Part shown: piece after piece, positions 35,543 through 43,938 of the stretch | Numbering within the stretch: the first letter of the stretch is position 1 | How the letters are laid out: each line of letters starts with the position of its first letter | Assembly: GCA_937889015.1 (NCBI GenBank) | Contig: CALARR010000234.1 | Coordinates: forward strand, 16,057-80,056 | Source of the DNA: an uncultured Planctomycetales bacterium | GTDB lineage: Bacteria; Planctomycetota; Planctomycetia; Pirellulales; Thermoguttaceae | Reading direction: 5' to 3' | DNA: 64,000 bases | Notes under the pieces: model-generated | What the model saw: the letters and a program-made list of their open reading frames with translations, nothing else | The model's database searches: none | What the model was told of the DNA's origin: nothing | Translations under genes and position numbers: made by a program

Positions 35543-35742
35543 TTGCACTCCGAAGATAAGGAAGGCCGCCGCCAGATTGCTGACAGCGATGCGAACGCCA
35601 GTGTATCACGTAGGCTGCGGGTTCTCCACCGCCCCATTCTGCCGCGCGCGGCCAGATAGGCTCCCGATCGCCTACGGACGCAGGAGCAGCCACCATCCAC
35701 CGTGCTGAGGCCGAGCCCCGAATCTGCCGTGATCGCGGGGGC

Positions 35743-36051
35743 TTACTTTTTCAACGTCCGGCCCAGCGTGTGCTCCACGCTCTGGACCTTCGATCGCAGT
35801 CGTCCCTGGCGTGCGTGGCGATAGTCCATGCGCATGAGGACTTCGATCCGATGGCAGTCGGCGGCCAGGGCATCGAAGCAGCGCTTGACCAAGGCCATCA
35901 ACTCGTCGAACTCGCCTTCGATGCTGGTGCCCATGGAGTGGCATTGATAGTCCAGTCCGCTGGCGTCGATGATCTCCAGGCAGCGTGCCACGTAGGTCCC
36001 GACGCTTTCGCCCTTGTCGAGCGGATAGATCGTCAGTTCGAGCAGGATCAT
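35743..36051 (-). CDS. MTH1187-family thiamine-binding-like protein
   Basis: The 102-residue protein fits the MTH1187/YkoF-type family: a ferredoxin-like fold beginning MILLELTIYPLDKGESVGTY, with YQCHSMGTSIEGEFDELM in the middle. Family members bind thiamine or related small molecules and assemble into tetramers. The ATG at 36051 has GAGGGG upstream. It is a stand-alone gene here, with no thiamine biosynthesis neighbour. Confidence 0.8.
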   Translation of the reverse strand: MILLELTIYPLDKGESVGTYVARCLEIIDASGLDYQCHSMGTSIEGEFDELMALVKRCFDALAADCHRIEVLMRMDYRHARQGRLRSKVQSVEHTLGRTLKK

Positions 36052-36276
36052 GGGTCGCGCCCCCCTCAACGCCGCCCCCCCAAGGCCACATAGGATTGTA
36101 GGCCCCGTTGTGCTTCGAGTCGAGGGAACCGGTCTTTTCCGATCCGCGGACTGCCGCGGGAAGTGTTTTTGTACGAACGAGATAGGGATTCGTGAATCTC
36201 GTCTGCCCTCGAGGGCACGAAATCGCTAGAGTATGCGGCCCTTGAGCGATCGTCATTGTGGTTTGGAGTGTGGACT

Positions 36277-37233
36277 ATGACTCAACGATCGGGCACCATT
36301 CTGCTCTGGGCATTGCTGGCACTGCCTGCCAGCGTGCAGGCGCAGATTCAGGCCCTCCCCCCGTCGGACCTCACTGGCCGAGCCGTCGTGGCTGCGCCGG
36401 GCGTCTCGCCGCTGGGCGCAATGGACTACTACGAGAGGGACATGCCCCTGGCCTTGGCCGGTCCGGAGACCTGGACCTGGCAGCTCCTTCCTGCCGGACT
36501 GCTGTATCGCTCGTATCTGGCCGGCACGCGCGAGCCGCGTTTGGGGACGACCTGGCAATACCAGCGGCACGACGGCTGGCAATGGGACTCGACGCTCGGG
36601 GCACGCGTGGGTGTGCTGCGGTTTGGATCGCTGGACGACGCCTGGCCAGAAGGAGTGCAGCTTGACGCGGAAGGGGCCGCGTTCCCCCGGTTGAACATGG
36701 AAGAACACCGCGATGTGGACAATGTCGATTTTCGCTTCGGCTTTCCACTCACCTTTCGCCGCGGTCGCTGGGAGACGAAGCTGGCCTATGCGCATTACTG
36801 TTCTCATCTGGGCGATGAATACGTGCTGCGTCATCCTGGATCGTTGGCGCAGCGACTGAACTACGTGCGCGATTCGGTGGTGGCGGGGCTAGGGTTCCGG
36901 CCTGTGCCGTCGGTGCGATTCTACTCTGAGGCCGATTGGGCCTTCGAGACCGATGGGGGAGCCAAGCCTTGGCACTTCCAGTTTGGGGCCGAATACAGCC
37001 CGATCCATACGGTGGCGCTCGGCGGGGCTCCGTTCGCGGCCGTCAACTGCCGGCTGCGCGAGGAAGTGGACTACAGCGGGAGCTTTGTGGCTCAGGCCGG
37101 TTGGCAATGGCGCGGCCGCAGTGGGCAATTGTTCCGCTTGGGGGCCCACTACTTCAACGGCAAGAGTGACCAGGGCCAGTTCTACAACGCGTTCGAAGAG
37201 CAGATCGGCGCGGGCCTGTGGTACGACTTCTGA
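36277..37233 (+). CDS. DUF1207 outer-membrane-type protein
   Basis: The 318-residue protein has a signal peptide (LLWALLALPASVQA) followed by DUF1207 features: LYRSYLAGTREPRLG and repeated amphipathic beta strands with aromatic ends, finishing GLWYDF. A C-terminal aromatic residue and alternating strands suggest an outer-membrane barrel. Members are common in Planctomycetota and have no known function. The ATG at 36277 is preferred because the upstream seven codons precede the hydrophobic leader without a ribosome-binding site. Confidence 0.7.
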   Translation: MTQRSGTILLWALLALPASVQAQIQALPPSDLTGRAVVAAPGVSPLGAMDYYERDMPLALAGPETWTWQLLPAGLLYRSYLAGTREPRLGTTWQYQRHDGWQWDSTLGARVGVLRFGSLDDAWPEGVQLDAEGAAFPRLNMEEHRDVDNVDFRFGFPLTFRRGRWETKLAYAHYCSHLGDEYVLRHPGSLAQRLNYVRDSVVAGLGFRPVPSVRFYSEADWAFETDGGAKPWHFQFGAEYSPIHTVALGGAPFAAVNCRLREEVDYSGSFVAQAGWQWRGRSGQLFRLGAHYFNGKSDQGQFYNAFEEQIGAGLWYDF

Positions 37234-37430
37234 CCGCGCGCGGTATGGCGCGTGGCACGACCGTGGATCACGCGTCCCCCCTGAGCGTTGGTGGGCGGTC
37301 GTTCGTGGTGAGCCACGTCCGGGCGGCAGAAGGCGGATGGAAGGGCTTGCCGGCCAAGGTGTTTGTGGTATCTTTGAGGCATGAGCCTTGGCCGTCTCGC
37401 CGTCACATAGGGGGGCAGGCAAGGCAACCG

Positions 37431-37520
37431 GGAGAGGTGGCTGAGTGGTCGAAAGCGTCGGTTTGCTAAACCGATGAGTGGCTATAAGCTGCTCCGCAGG
37501 TTCGAATCCTGTCCTCTCCG
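37431..37520 (+). tRNA. tRNA-Ser (GCU)
   Basis: The acceptor stem GGAGAGG pairs with CCTCTCC at 37513-37519. The anticodon stem-loop is TCGGT-TTGCTAA-ACCGA with anticodon GCT, there is a long variable arm as in serine tRNAs, and the T arm is CAGG-TTCGAAT-CCTG. No CCA is encoded. The 3' end is the attachment site of an integrated element, whose integrase gene runs into it from the other strand. Confidence 0.93.
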
Positions 37521-38830
37521 CTTCTTGTTATTTGACAAAGACTTACGTGTGCAGCGCAGGCCGTAGCAGGGCGTCGTAACGCCTCGCACGGCCTTGTCTT
37601 TGCGCTTTCCCCCTCGGCCGCCGCAATTCCGGCCGGATTCGGACGCGGCGAGGCTTTGCGAGGACTTACGGCCGGTTGCTGCAGCGCCGGCTGCAGCGCG
37701 CCGCGCAGCATTGCCGCCTCTTGGAAATGGGCGTCGGTCACCTGCAGGTAGTGCTTCCGGGCGATCTCGGGCGTGTTCCCCAGCCAAGCCGTCACAACAT
37801 GGACGGGGAACCGCTCCGTCAACTCCGTCTCTCGACTGGCCCGCATGTTGTGGAATAGCCGCGGCCACGGGGTTAGGCCGGCCCGTCGGATCATCTTCTC
37901 CATGGTCGTGCGCAGGTTGCAGCCCCGCCACCCCCGCGGGCCCATTGCCGCCTGCCGGAACCGTTCGTTGACCACGTAGACCGCCCCGACCGGCGCGGAC
38001 TCGGAAGCCTCCAAGAGGATCGGCCGCAACTCCGGGAACAAGGGGATCATCCGGGTGTCGTGCCCGGGGTGGTGTTCGGTCTTCGGGCTGGTCACCAGGA
38101 TTCGGCCGGCTGCCCAGTCGATATCCGTCAGCCGGAGGGACAGCACTTCGCTGGGGCAGCGTAGGCCACCGTAGCGACTCAGGGCGACGATCAATCGCCA
38201 ATCGAGGCTGGGGCAGGCTTCCAGCAACTTGCCCGCGTCCGCCTGGCTGATGAATCGTTGCCGACTCAAATCGGTTCCCGCCTTCGCGCGGACTTCAGCG
38301 AATGGGTTCTCGGCGATCAACTTGTGCTTGAGGGCCGCGCGGAAGAACTGCCGCGCGAATTGCAGTCGCTTCTGAATCGTCGTCGCGGACAACTTTTCAC
38401 CCACGAGGAAGAGGCGGAAGCTCTCCGCGTCGCCTGCTGTAATACCGCGCAGCGGCCGATCGATCCCAAAGAACTCTTTGAGGTTTCGCACGGTCTGCGA
38501 CCAGACTTCGCGCGTGGCCGGCTTGACGTCGATCCTGCTTGCCGTGTAGCTGTCGATAAAGGCGCCCAGGACAGCCGTTTCGCGTTTGGCGATCAGCCCG
38601 ACCGCGGCCAACTTCTCCAGCATGACGGTTTCTCGCTTTGCCAGCCACTCGCTCACCTCATCATCGGGCGAATGTCCAGTGATGCAGGCCGCGGCCAGGG
38701 CTTCGACTTTCGTCTTGATGAACTCAGCCTGTTTCTGGGTCACCTTGCCCAGGGCAATCGTCTTGCGTTGCCCGGCCGCGTCCACAAACTGAATTGACCG
38801 CCGTCCGTTCCGTTTCAGAATTGTTGCCAC
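37466..38830 (-). CDS. Tyrosine recombinase (integrase) of the tRNA-Ser element
   Basis: The 454-residue protein has a SAM-like core-binding domain (about 85-185) and a catalytic domain with R224 (GLRCPSE), K250 (TSPKTEHH), H327-R330 (HNMR), W349 and nucleophile Y361 (KHYLQV). It should integrate and excise the element at tRNA-Ser. The last codons lie within the tRNA gene (GEDRIRTCGA), so insertion at the tRNA shapes its C-terminus. It follows the XRE gene by 4 bp and is probably controlled with it. Confidence 0.92.
   Translation of the reverse strand: MATILKRNGRRSIQFVDAAGQRKTIALGKVTQKQAEFIKTKVEALAAACITGHSPDDEVSEWLAKRETVMLEKLAAVGLIAKRETAVLGAFIDSYTASRIDVKPATREVWSQTVRNLKEFFGIDRPLRGITAGDAESFRLFLVGEKLSATTIQKRLQFARQFFRAALKHKLIAENPFAEVRAKAGTDLSRQRFISQADAGKLLEACPSLDWRLIVALSRYGGLRCPSEVLSLRLTDIDWAAGRILVTSPKTEHHPGHDTRMIPLFPELRPILLEASESAPVGAVYVVNERFRQAAMGPRGWRGCNLRTTMEKMIRRAGLTPWPRLFHNMRASRETELTERFPVHVVTAWLGNTPEIARKHYLQVTDAHFQEAAMLRGALQPALQQPAVSPRKASPRPNPAGIAAAEGESAKTRPCEALRRPATACAAHVSLCQITRSGEDRIRTCGAAYSHSSV
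37502..37605. repeat. Left 104-bp direct repeat (attL side) of the integrated element
   Basis: Identical to 44737-44840. The first 19 bases are the T-arm and 3' end of tRNA-Ser, and the rest is the 3' coding region of the integrase gene. Integration into the tRNA 3' end explains the shared tRNA part; the remainder is shared because a related integrase gene lies next to the right copy. Confidence 0.9.
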
Positions 38831-38834
38831 GTCC

Positions 38835-39056
38835 TCACCCGCCTTTCTTGCCTCGCCGCCCTGCCTTCTTCACGATCGTCAGTCCCAGGCATTCCCCTAG
38901 GGCGTCGATCGCTTCCATAGACAAACCGCGCTCGCCGTGAACGAATCGGGACAGCGCCGCGTTGTCAATCCCGGTCCGTTGGGCAATGACGTACCGCGTC
39001 ATGCCGCTTTCTTCTATTGCCTGTCGCAACTGGTCGATCAGCTTCTTCTCGTTCAT
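38835..39056 (-). CDS. XRE/Cro-family repressor
   Basis: The 73-residue protein is a single XRE helix-turn-helix domain (MTRYVIAQRTGIDNAALSRF) with a basic tail (KKAGRRGKKGG). It is probably the master repressor of the element, acting on the palindrome just upstream. The -10 box ends about 7 bp before the ATG and no Shine-Dalgarno site is seen, so the mRNA may be leaderless, as for lambda cI. The integrase gene follows after 4 bp. Confidence 0.82.
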   Translation of the reverse strand: MNEKKLIDQLRQAIEESGMTRYVIAQRTGIDNAALSRFVHGERGLSMEAIDALGECLGLTIVKKAGRRGKKGG

Positions 39057-39063
39057 CGATAGG

Positions 39064-39092
39064 ATTCTATCCGATATTTGTCATAATGTCAA
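39064..39092 (-). promoter_or_regulatory. Consensus promoter of the repressor-integrase operon
   Basis: On the minus strand TTGACA (39092-39087) and TAGAAT (39069-39064) are separated by exactly 17 bp. The predicted transcript starts at or next to the ATG at 39056. It is the best promoter match I see in the window. Confidence 0.75.
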
Positions 39093-39095
39093 ATA
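39075..39095. promoter_or_regulatory. Palindromic operator over the repressor promoter
   Basis: The 21-bp sequence has arms TATTTG-CAT and ATG-CAAATA around a central A/T pair, with symmetric mismatches only at three A/T positions. It covers the -35 box and spacer. Binding by the adjacent XRE protein would give autoregulation. Confidence 0.65.
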
Positions 39096-39346
39096 CTCTT
39101 CTCTGTCTCTGCCGGCTCGGGCAAGGTCGGAGTGTCCCCCCAGGCTTCCCACTCGGCCCGTAGGTCAGCGGCCAGGGCGTCGCTCACCTGGACCGCATAC
39201 AAGTCGATTCCCTCCCCGTAGACTACCGCGGCCACCCTCCATAGATGCCCATCGGCGTCGATCACCTCACCGACCCGGGGCGTGCCCGGGACGGTCCGCC
39301 GCTCGGCCGGCTTCCCGCGGAAATGGATCGTCATGGCGGCCGTCAT
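39089..39346 (-). CDS. Small element protein of unknown function
   Basis: The 85-residue protein has MTIHFRGKPAERRTVPGTPR and a beta-rich middle (VIDADGHLWRVAAVVYGEGIDLYAVQV) that looks like a small SH3-like or barrel fold. Its ATG overlaps the stop of the DUF3987 gene (ATGA), so the two are translationally coupled. An internal ATG at 39334 is an alternative start. I do not recognise the family. Confidence 0.6.
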   Translation of the reverse strand: MTAAMTIHFRGKPAERRTVPGTPRVGEVIDADGHLWRVAAVVYGEGIDLYAVQVSDALAADLRAEWEAWGDTPTLPEPAETEKSI

Positions 39347-40938
39347 GGTATCTCGCCCTCCCTGTCCCCCGCCAGCAGATCGAGGTTGATTCTGTCCAGA
39401 TCCAGGGCGTCACCGTCACCGGAACCTCCATTTCCCCCGGGTTTCGTTGCGGTTGTGGTGACGGTGACAGGCTCCCGCAGCCGGAATACTTGCACGGCTC
39501 GGCCACCACGCGGTCCAGGCGGCTGCTTCTCCCATTGCCCCAACCCGGCCTTGACCAGGGCGTCTAGCGCGGCCTCTGCACCGGCCGTATCACCCCGGAA
39601 TCGTCGCATCCCGTGGGCCAGCTCCCGAGCTGCAACCGCCCCTCCCCGGCTTTCTATCCAGTCACGTAGTTCCGACTCGCACTCACTCTCCGGTGTCGGG
39701 ACCTCGCCGTATATGCGCCGGGCATGCGCGAACAGGTATTGTGCCCACCCTACCGCCCGGTCCAGGGCCGGCAGCGACACTGGACCGCGCCCCCTGTCGG
39801 CTAGGTGGATCAGCAGAGCCAGGCTCGGGATCAGGCTACGGTACTTGGCCAAGACCGCTTCCATCGCCGCCGTCAGCCTACCCGAGCGTAGCTCATGCTC
39901 CAGTGCTTGGAGCCACTCGTTGAAGCCTGCTTGGGCCGCGTTGTCGAACCGCAGGAACGGCACCGGATTGTGGTCGTCTTGCTGCGCGTCGATCAGGAAC
40001 GGCTCCAACTCGGCCATGGACTCGATTGCCTCGAACGCCTCTTGGCGTGCTGGGGTGTCAGGCCAGCGATCTACGTTGCGCCACTCCCTCGACACGTCAG
40101 GCCAAACTGCCAACTGAAAGCGAGGCATCAGACCGTCATCACCCTTGCCGCCGTTCACGGCATCGAACAAGTAGGATCGCAGCGGCCCGGGCTGGATCGT
40201 CGCCACGATCGACACGCAACAGGCCGGGATGTCCAGAGTCCCACGCCCGATCCGGTCCACCGTGAATCGGCCGTCGCCGTTCCAGCACTCGATATAGAAG
40301 GCCCTGGCATCTTCTCGCCCGGGCTTGTCGAGGGATCGTAGAAGCCCCTGCGCCTCGTCGCGCAGGACCAGCACGCCGTGGGGATTCTCCGCCAGGATCA
40401 CTTGCAACTTCTCGGGCGTCGGATCGTTGACCAGAAACCGCCGCCGGATCGGCTCGGGCTGTTCCTCCGCAACTGTGTCGGCGGCTATGGCGTCGGGGTC
40501 CGCGTCGCCTTTCTTCACCGCGCGGTGTAGTTCCTGCTCGGCCACTTTCCGCCGGGCCTCAAGCACCATTGCGCGGCTGGCGTGTTCTCGCGCCGCTTGC
40601 TCGTATTCTTCCTTGGCGCGGGTCTCCAGTCGGGTCAGGGGCCGTGTCGCCTCTTTCATCGGTGGAGATTTCATCGCGCCGGGCCGGCCGATCAACAGGC
40701 CCCAGAGGTTCGGGACCACCTGCCAGTCGTCGCGCTGCTTGGGCCGGATGCCGACGCGTCGCCCCACCACGGCCGCCAGGGTGACCATCGCGGACACGGC
40801 GACGAAATCCAGTGGGCATTGCATCCGGTCCGCAATGTCGGTCGCCCAGGGTCGGAGCGCGGCCGGAAGTAGGTCAGGCTCAAAGGTCGGCACCGGAACC
40901 AGGGGCGACTGCCTAGGCTTGGGGGCGGGCTTACTCAT
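39343..40938 (-). CDS. DUF3987 replication-type protein of the element
   Basis: From the ATG at 40938 (GAGGGC upstream) the protein has 531 residues. It shows the DUF3987 pattern: NLWGLLIGRPGAMKSPPM with a Walker-A-like loop GRPGAMKS (84-91), HGVLVLRDEAQGLL as a Walker-B-like acidic segment, and IPACCVSIVATIQPGPLRSY. A Gly/Thr-rich linker and acidic tail end it. DUF3987 proteins occur in phages, plasmids and integrated elements next to primases and are thought to act in replication initiation. It likely serves replication of the excised element. Confidence 0.82.
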   Translation of the reverse strand: MSKPAPKPRQSPLVPVPTFEPDLLPAALRPWATDIADRMQCPLDFVAVSAMVTLAAVVGRRVGIRPKQRDDWQVVPNLWGLLIGRPGAMKSPPMKEATRPLTRLETRAKEEYEQAAREHASRAMVLEARRKVAEQELHRAVKKGDADPDAIAADTVAEEQPEPIRRRFLVNDPTPEKLQVILAENPHGVLVLRDEAQGLLRSLDKPGREDARAFYIECWNGDGRFTVDRIGRGTLDIPACCVSIVATIQPGPLRSYLFDAVNGGKGDDGLMPRFQLAVWPDVSREWRNVDRWPDTPARQEAFEAIESMAELEPFLIDAQQDDHNPVPFLRFDNAAQAGFNEWLQALEHELRSGRLTAAMEAVLAKYRSLIPSLALLIHLADRGRGPVSLPALDRAVGWAQYLFAHARRIYGEVPTPESECESELRDWIESRGGAVAARELAHGMRRFRGDTAGAEAALDALVKAGLGQWEKQPPGPRGGRAVQVFRLREPVTVTTTATKPGGNGGSGDGDALDLDRINLDLLAGDREGEIP

Positions 40939-41134
40939 TACCGTGCCCTCTCTGTGTCGCCAGCGCTCTGAGTACATCACTCGGGACGTAACGCACGCTC
41001 CGGCCGATCCTCAGAACAGGCACCGGGCCGCGGGGCGACGTGAGCGACCAGAGCGCCCTTTCGGAGATCGAGAGCATCTTGGCCATGTCCCTGGACGGGA
41101 CGGCCACGGGGGCGGCGGTGGGATCAGCCGTCAT
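40931..41134 (-). CDS. Excisionase/AlpA-like helix-turn-helix protein
   Basis: From the ATG at 41134 the 67-residue protein has VPSRDMAKMLSISERALWSL, a winged MerR-type helix-turn-helix, and RIGRSVRYVPSDVLRALAT, the wing used to bind DNA by excisionase and AlpA proteins. It overlaps both neighbours: the stop of the upstream gene by 11 bp and the start of the DUF3987 gene by 8 bp. It is a candidate directionality factor for excision or an activator of the operon. Confidence 0.75.
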   Translation of the reverse strand: MTADPTAAPVAVPSRDMAKMLSISERALWSLTSPRGPVPVLRIGRSVRYVPSDVLRALATQRGHGNE

Positions 41135-41312
41135 GCTGCACCCCCTGACGCTTGGGCTGGCAGACGCGCAATTCGTAACCCAGTCGTCTGAGATTTCGCT
41201 CCGCCGTTTCGACACGTGCCGCGTCGCCCGCCCGGATAGCGGCAACCATTGCCGCGGCCCAGTACGCGGCATCATCGTGGCGCGTCACATCAGGATCAAA
41301 TCGTCGGGTCAT
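41124..41312 (-). CDS. Small element protein of unknown function
   Basis: From the ATG at 41312 (GGGAGGAC upstream) the protein has 62 residues, with a helical DDAAYWAAAMVAAIRAGDAARV and AERNLRRLGYELRV. It resembles small helical proteins found upstream of HTH genes in integrated elements but has no family I can name. It is the first gene of the operon that continues with the excisionase-like, DUF3987 and 39089 genes. Confidence 0.6.
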   Translation of the reverse strand: MTRRFDPDVTRHDDAAYWAAAMVAAIRAGDAARVETAERNLRRLGYELRVCQPKRQGVQHDG

Positions 41313-41367
41313 ACGTGGGTCCTCCCGCCCTACCCGACGATCTGTCATTTCTCCGTCATTCTCGAAT

Positions 41368-41391
41368 GAAAAAGCCCGGAGAAACCGGGCT
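41368..41391 (-). terminator. Rho-independent terminator
   Basis: On the minus strand a perfect 7-bp stem AGCCCGG / CCGGGCT with loop TTTCT is followed by TTTTTC. It lies 32 bp after the stop of the gene at 41423-42082 and separates that gene from the next operon. Confidence 0.85.
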
Positions 41392-41422
41392 GAGGTCGCG
41401 TTTCAGAATTTCCATTTCGCTG

Positions 41423-42082
41423 TCATTCCTCGTCCGAGTCCGCATGCAGCCCGGCCCTGCTTTCCCGGTACCTCTGTTCCTCTTCGTCAAGCCATCGCCG
41501 CGCGGTCGGTTCACTTACGCCCACCATACCGGCCAGCTTGCCGACATCCTCTTTAAGGGTGGGATGCTGCCTTAGTTTTGCCAGCATGTCCACTCGCTTG
41601 GCGTCGCCTTCCGCCTTTGGCAGCCGACCTCGCCGTTTGGTGTTGCCTCCCGATTGCGATGGGTCATCGCGCGTGCCGTGGTTGGACGGGGGGTAGGTTG
41701 AACTGTCTGCCAGCCAGCGCAGAAGCGCGTCGATGTTCGCCAAACCGTGCTGCGCGTCGTGAAACTCGCCAGGGAACGGCATAGGCGGGGGCGCAAGCCC
41801 AAGGGCGCGTGCCGCGTTCAACAAGTCGGCGATGCTATCCGGCCAGACGGCCAACGCGCCCGGATCGCACTCCAACAGGCGGGACTGTCTCTCCATAATC
41901 CGTTCGCGTAGCTCGTCGATGCTCTTGGGCTGTAGCGGCGCAGGGCGAGGGGCAGGATCGGCCGGTTTGATGATCTTGTACGGCGTGCCATCGGGCCATT
42001 TGCCTTCAATGCATGGCATATCGTCGGGCAACAGTCGGCGGTCGCGCGGCTCCGGCGCAGAGGCATCCTTGCGAGGTTCCAT
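41423..42082 (-). CDS. Element protein with C-terminal helix-turn-helix
   Basis: The 219-residue protein starts behind AAAGGA. The N-terminal part is Pro/Arg-rich, the middle helical (IDELRERIMERQSRLLE, LLNAARALGLAPPPM), and the C-terminus has LKEDVGKLAGMVGVSEPTAR, a likely helix-turn-helix, with an acidic end. It may be a regulator or DNA-packaging-type small subunit; I cannot decide. A rho-independent terminator follows its stop. Confidence 0.6.
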   Translation of the reverse strand: MEPRKDASAPEPRDRRLLPDDMPCIEGKWPDGTPYKIIKPADPAPRPAPLQPKSIDELRERIMERQSRLLECDPGALAVWPDSIADLLNAARALGLAPPPMPFPGEFHDAQHGLANIDALLRWLADSSTYPPSNHGTRDDPSQSGGNTKRRGRLPKAEGDAKRVDMLAKLRQHPTLKEDVGKLAGMVGVSEPTARRWLDEEEQRYRESRAGLHADSDEE

Positions 42083-42107
42083 GATCTTCCATCCTTTCTC
42101 CGGGTCG

Positions 42108-42157
42108 CCGGGCGAGTGTCGAGGGCGATGGAAGATTTCCCTTCGACACCCGCCCGG
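42108..42157. other. Long intergenic hairpin in the element
   Basis: Left arm CCGGGCGAGTGTCGAGGG (42108-42125) pairs with CCCTTCGACACCCGCCCGG (42139-42157) with two small mismatches around a 13-base loop. It lies 32 bp after the TPR gene's stop on the minus strand. No T-run follows, so it may be a weak terminator, processing site or binding site. Confidence 0.6.
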
Positions 42158-42189
42158 GCGCTTGGGCGGTAGCTACTCGCCCCTCCCGG

Positions 42190-43800
42190 TTATGGTGGCG
42201 AGACTTTCTGACCTACGAAACCCTCCTTGACGATGCGTGGTCCGTCTACGGCTGTCCAGTTATACCACGGCATGTCGCACACCGAGGGGCCCGAGTAGAT
42301 GATTTCAACAGTATAATAACGGCGATACCTTTTGCGGCCGAGGTCGGGGTTAGTTTCCTTCTCTAAGAGAGGCAAGTTATCATAGAGCGATCCCGAGATA
42401 GAGCCGTAGTCATCGAACCAGCCAAGTATGGCCCATCTGTCCCGGCTGTACTTACTCATTCTTGCGGCCTTGATGGGTGCGAAACGGGCGGAGTGGTAAG
42501 GGGTGTCTGTGTGCAGCAACTCACTAAGTCCGATTTTTCTATCAAGGTGCCCCATGTACGCTTCGTACTGGCTGGCGTCTTGCGGAATGGCGTCAAGGAT
42601 ACGGCTAAGCAGGCTGCCGCCGTGGCCCATTCTCCCATGCACCCATCCAATGGCCCGAGCGCCGACAAGAAACGCCAGGATTAGCACAACGGCCGAAACG
42701 AGCCACAGACACCGTCGCATCCCGGCTTCGTTCGAGGTTCCTAGCCGGCTCGACCAGCCCCGTAGCGCCTGGTCTGCCTTCCGCCCCCACCACCTTGCCG
42801 ATACAAACACTCGGCGCACCCGCACGTCGCGCCGATGCCGCGTCACCCCGTAGAAAACCCTGTCCCCTTGCCGCAGCAACCATCTTGTCACGGATAGAAT
42901 CACAACCAGTGTTGCCCGGCTTCGCTCTTCCCCCCAGCACAAAGCCTTGCGCTTCCGTTCTTCCCACTGGCGTTTCCGTTTCTCCCACTGACGTTGCGCT
43001 TCGCGTTGCCTTTCCAATTCCTCTTCATGCTGGCGTTGCCTCTGGGCGGCCAGTCGTTCTGCGCGATCGCGTTCCCGTTCCTGCTGTTCGCGGGCCAGTC
43101 GCTCCCTTTCTGCCGCCCACTGCCTTTCCCGCTCTTGCTGCTCGGCCCGTTGCTCCGGCGTCAAAGCAACCGGCTGCATGGGCGCTATTCCAATATCTCG
43201 GATGAGGGAGAGGATTCCTTTTGCGGCTTCGCGCACCTCGGGGTCGGTTGACACAAGACGATCCGTCGCGGCAAGGTCGGCAACGATCATATCGACTCCC
43301 GGAGCGTCTCTTGGCCACTGGCGGGGATCGGGTGGCAAACCGTAGCGCTTCAGGTAGGCGGACGATCTTGTGAAATAGGCGTCGGCGAAGGTCGGGCTGA
43401 GCCCTATGGCGGCGGTAGCGTCGACAATGGCCTTCTCGTGGTCGCCCCACCGAAGGTATGCGGTTGCCCTTGTGAAGTACGCCAAGCACCCTTGCATTGA
43501 GTCCGGGTTCAGTTGAATCGCCGCGGTGAGATCGGCAACGGCGTCCGCATAATCATGTCGCTCCAAGTACGCTCCGCCCCGCCCGATTAAGGCGGCGACA
43601 TTCTTCGGGTTCAGCAGAAGGGATTCCGTGAAGGCGGCAATGGCGTTATCCTGGTCCTTGCCTGCCACATAGAGCCCCAGACCTCGACGCGCGTAGGCCG
43701 CGCTGGTCGCTGATCGCGCGCTCGCGGCAAGACCCTTGACGCTAATCCACCAAATGAAGGCGGCCACCGCGAACGCCAGCAACAGTCCAAGGCCAGACAC
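42190..43800 (-). CDS. TPR and coiled-coil membrane protein, probable cargo of the element
   Basis: The 536-residue protein starts at GTG (GAGGTG upstream). It has an N-terminal membrane anchor (LLLAFAVAAFIWWISV), four TPR-like repeats (about 35-150), an Arg/Glu/Gln-rich coiled coil (about 213-285), a second membrane segment (CLWLVSAVVLILAFLVGARAI, about 365-385) and a C-terminal domain with YRRYYTVEIIYSGPSVCDMP and WYNWTAVDGPRIV. I recognise no catalytic motif. Of the element's genes, this is the only one not obviously tied to maintenance, so a host-interaction or defence role is possible. Confidence 0.65.
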   Translation of the reverse strand: MSGLGLLLAFAVAAFIWWISVKGLAASARSATSAAYARRGLGLYVAGKDQDNAIAAFTESLLLNPKNVAALIGRGGAYLERHDYADAVADLTAAIQLNPDSMQGCLAYFTRATAYLRWGDHEKAIVDATAAIGLSPTFADAYFTRSSAYLKRYGLPPDPRQWPRDAPGVDMIVADLAATDRLVSTDPEVREAAKGILSLIRDIGIAPMQPVALTPEQRAEQQERERQWAAERERLAREQQERERDRAERLAAQRQRQHEEELERQREAQRQWEKRKRQWEERKRKALCWGEERSRATLVVILSVTRWLLRQGDRVFYGVTRHRRDVRVRRVFVSARWWGRKADQALRGWSSRLGTSNEAGMRRCLWLVSAVVLILAFLVGARAIGWVHGRMGHGGSLLSRILDAIPQDASQYEAYMGHLDRKIGLSELLHTDTPYHSARFAPIKAARMSKYSRDRWAILGWFDDYGSISGSLYDNLPLLEKETNPDLGRKRYRRYYTVEIIYSGPSVCDMPWYNWTAVDGPRIVKEGFVGQKVSPP

Positions 43801-43938
43801 GGTACACCTCGCTGTGTCGTTAACAGCAGGGGAATCAAGACTTCCGTGTCTGGTTACCTCCTCCTGCGCACTACGCTACCCTCCCGTCGAGAGAACAGCA
43901 ATTCCCCCCGGCTTCATACCGCCGAGAGGCCCGTCTTG

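Noticed and set aside
38835..41312. Toxin-antitoxin pair among the small element genes
   Set aside because: The XRE protein has no adjacent HigB/RelE/HipA-like partner; its partner by position is the integrase.
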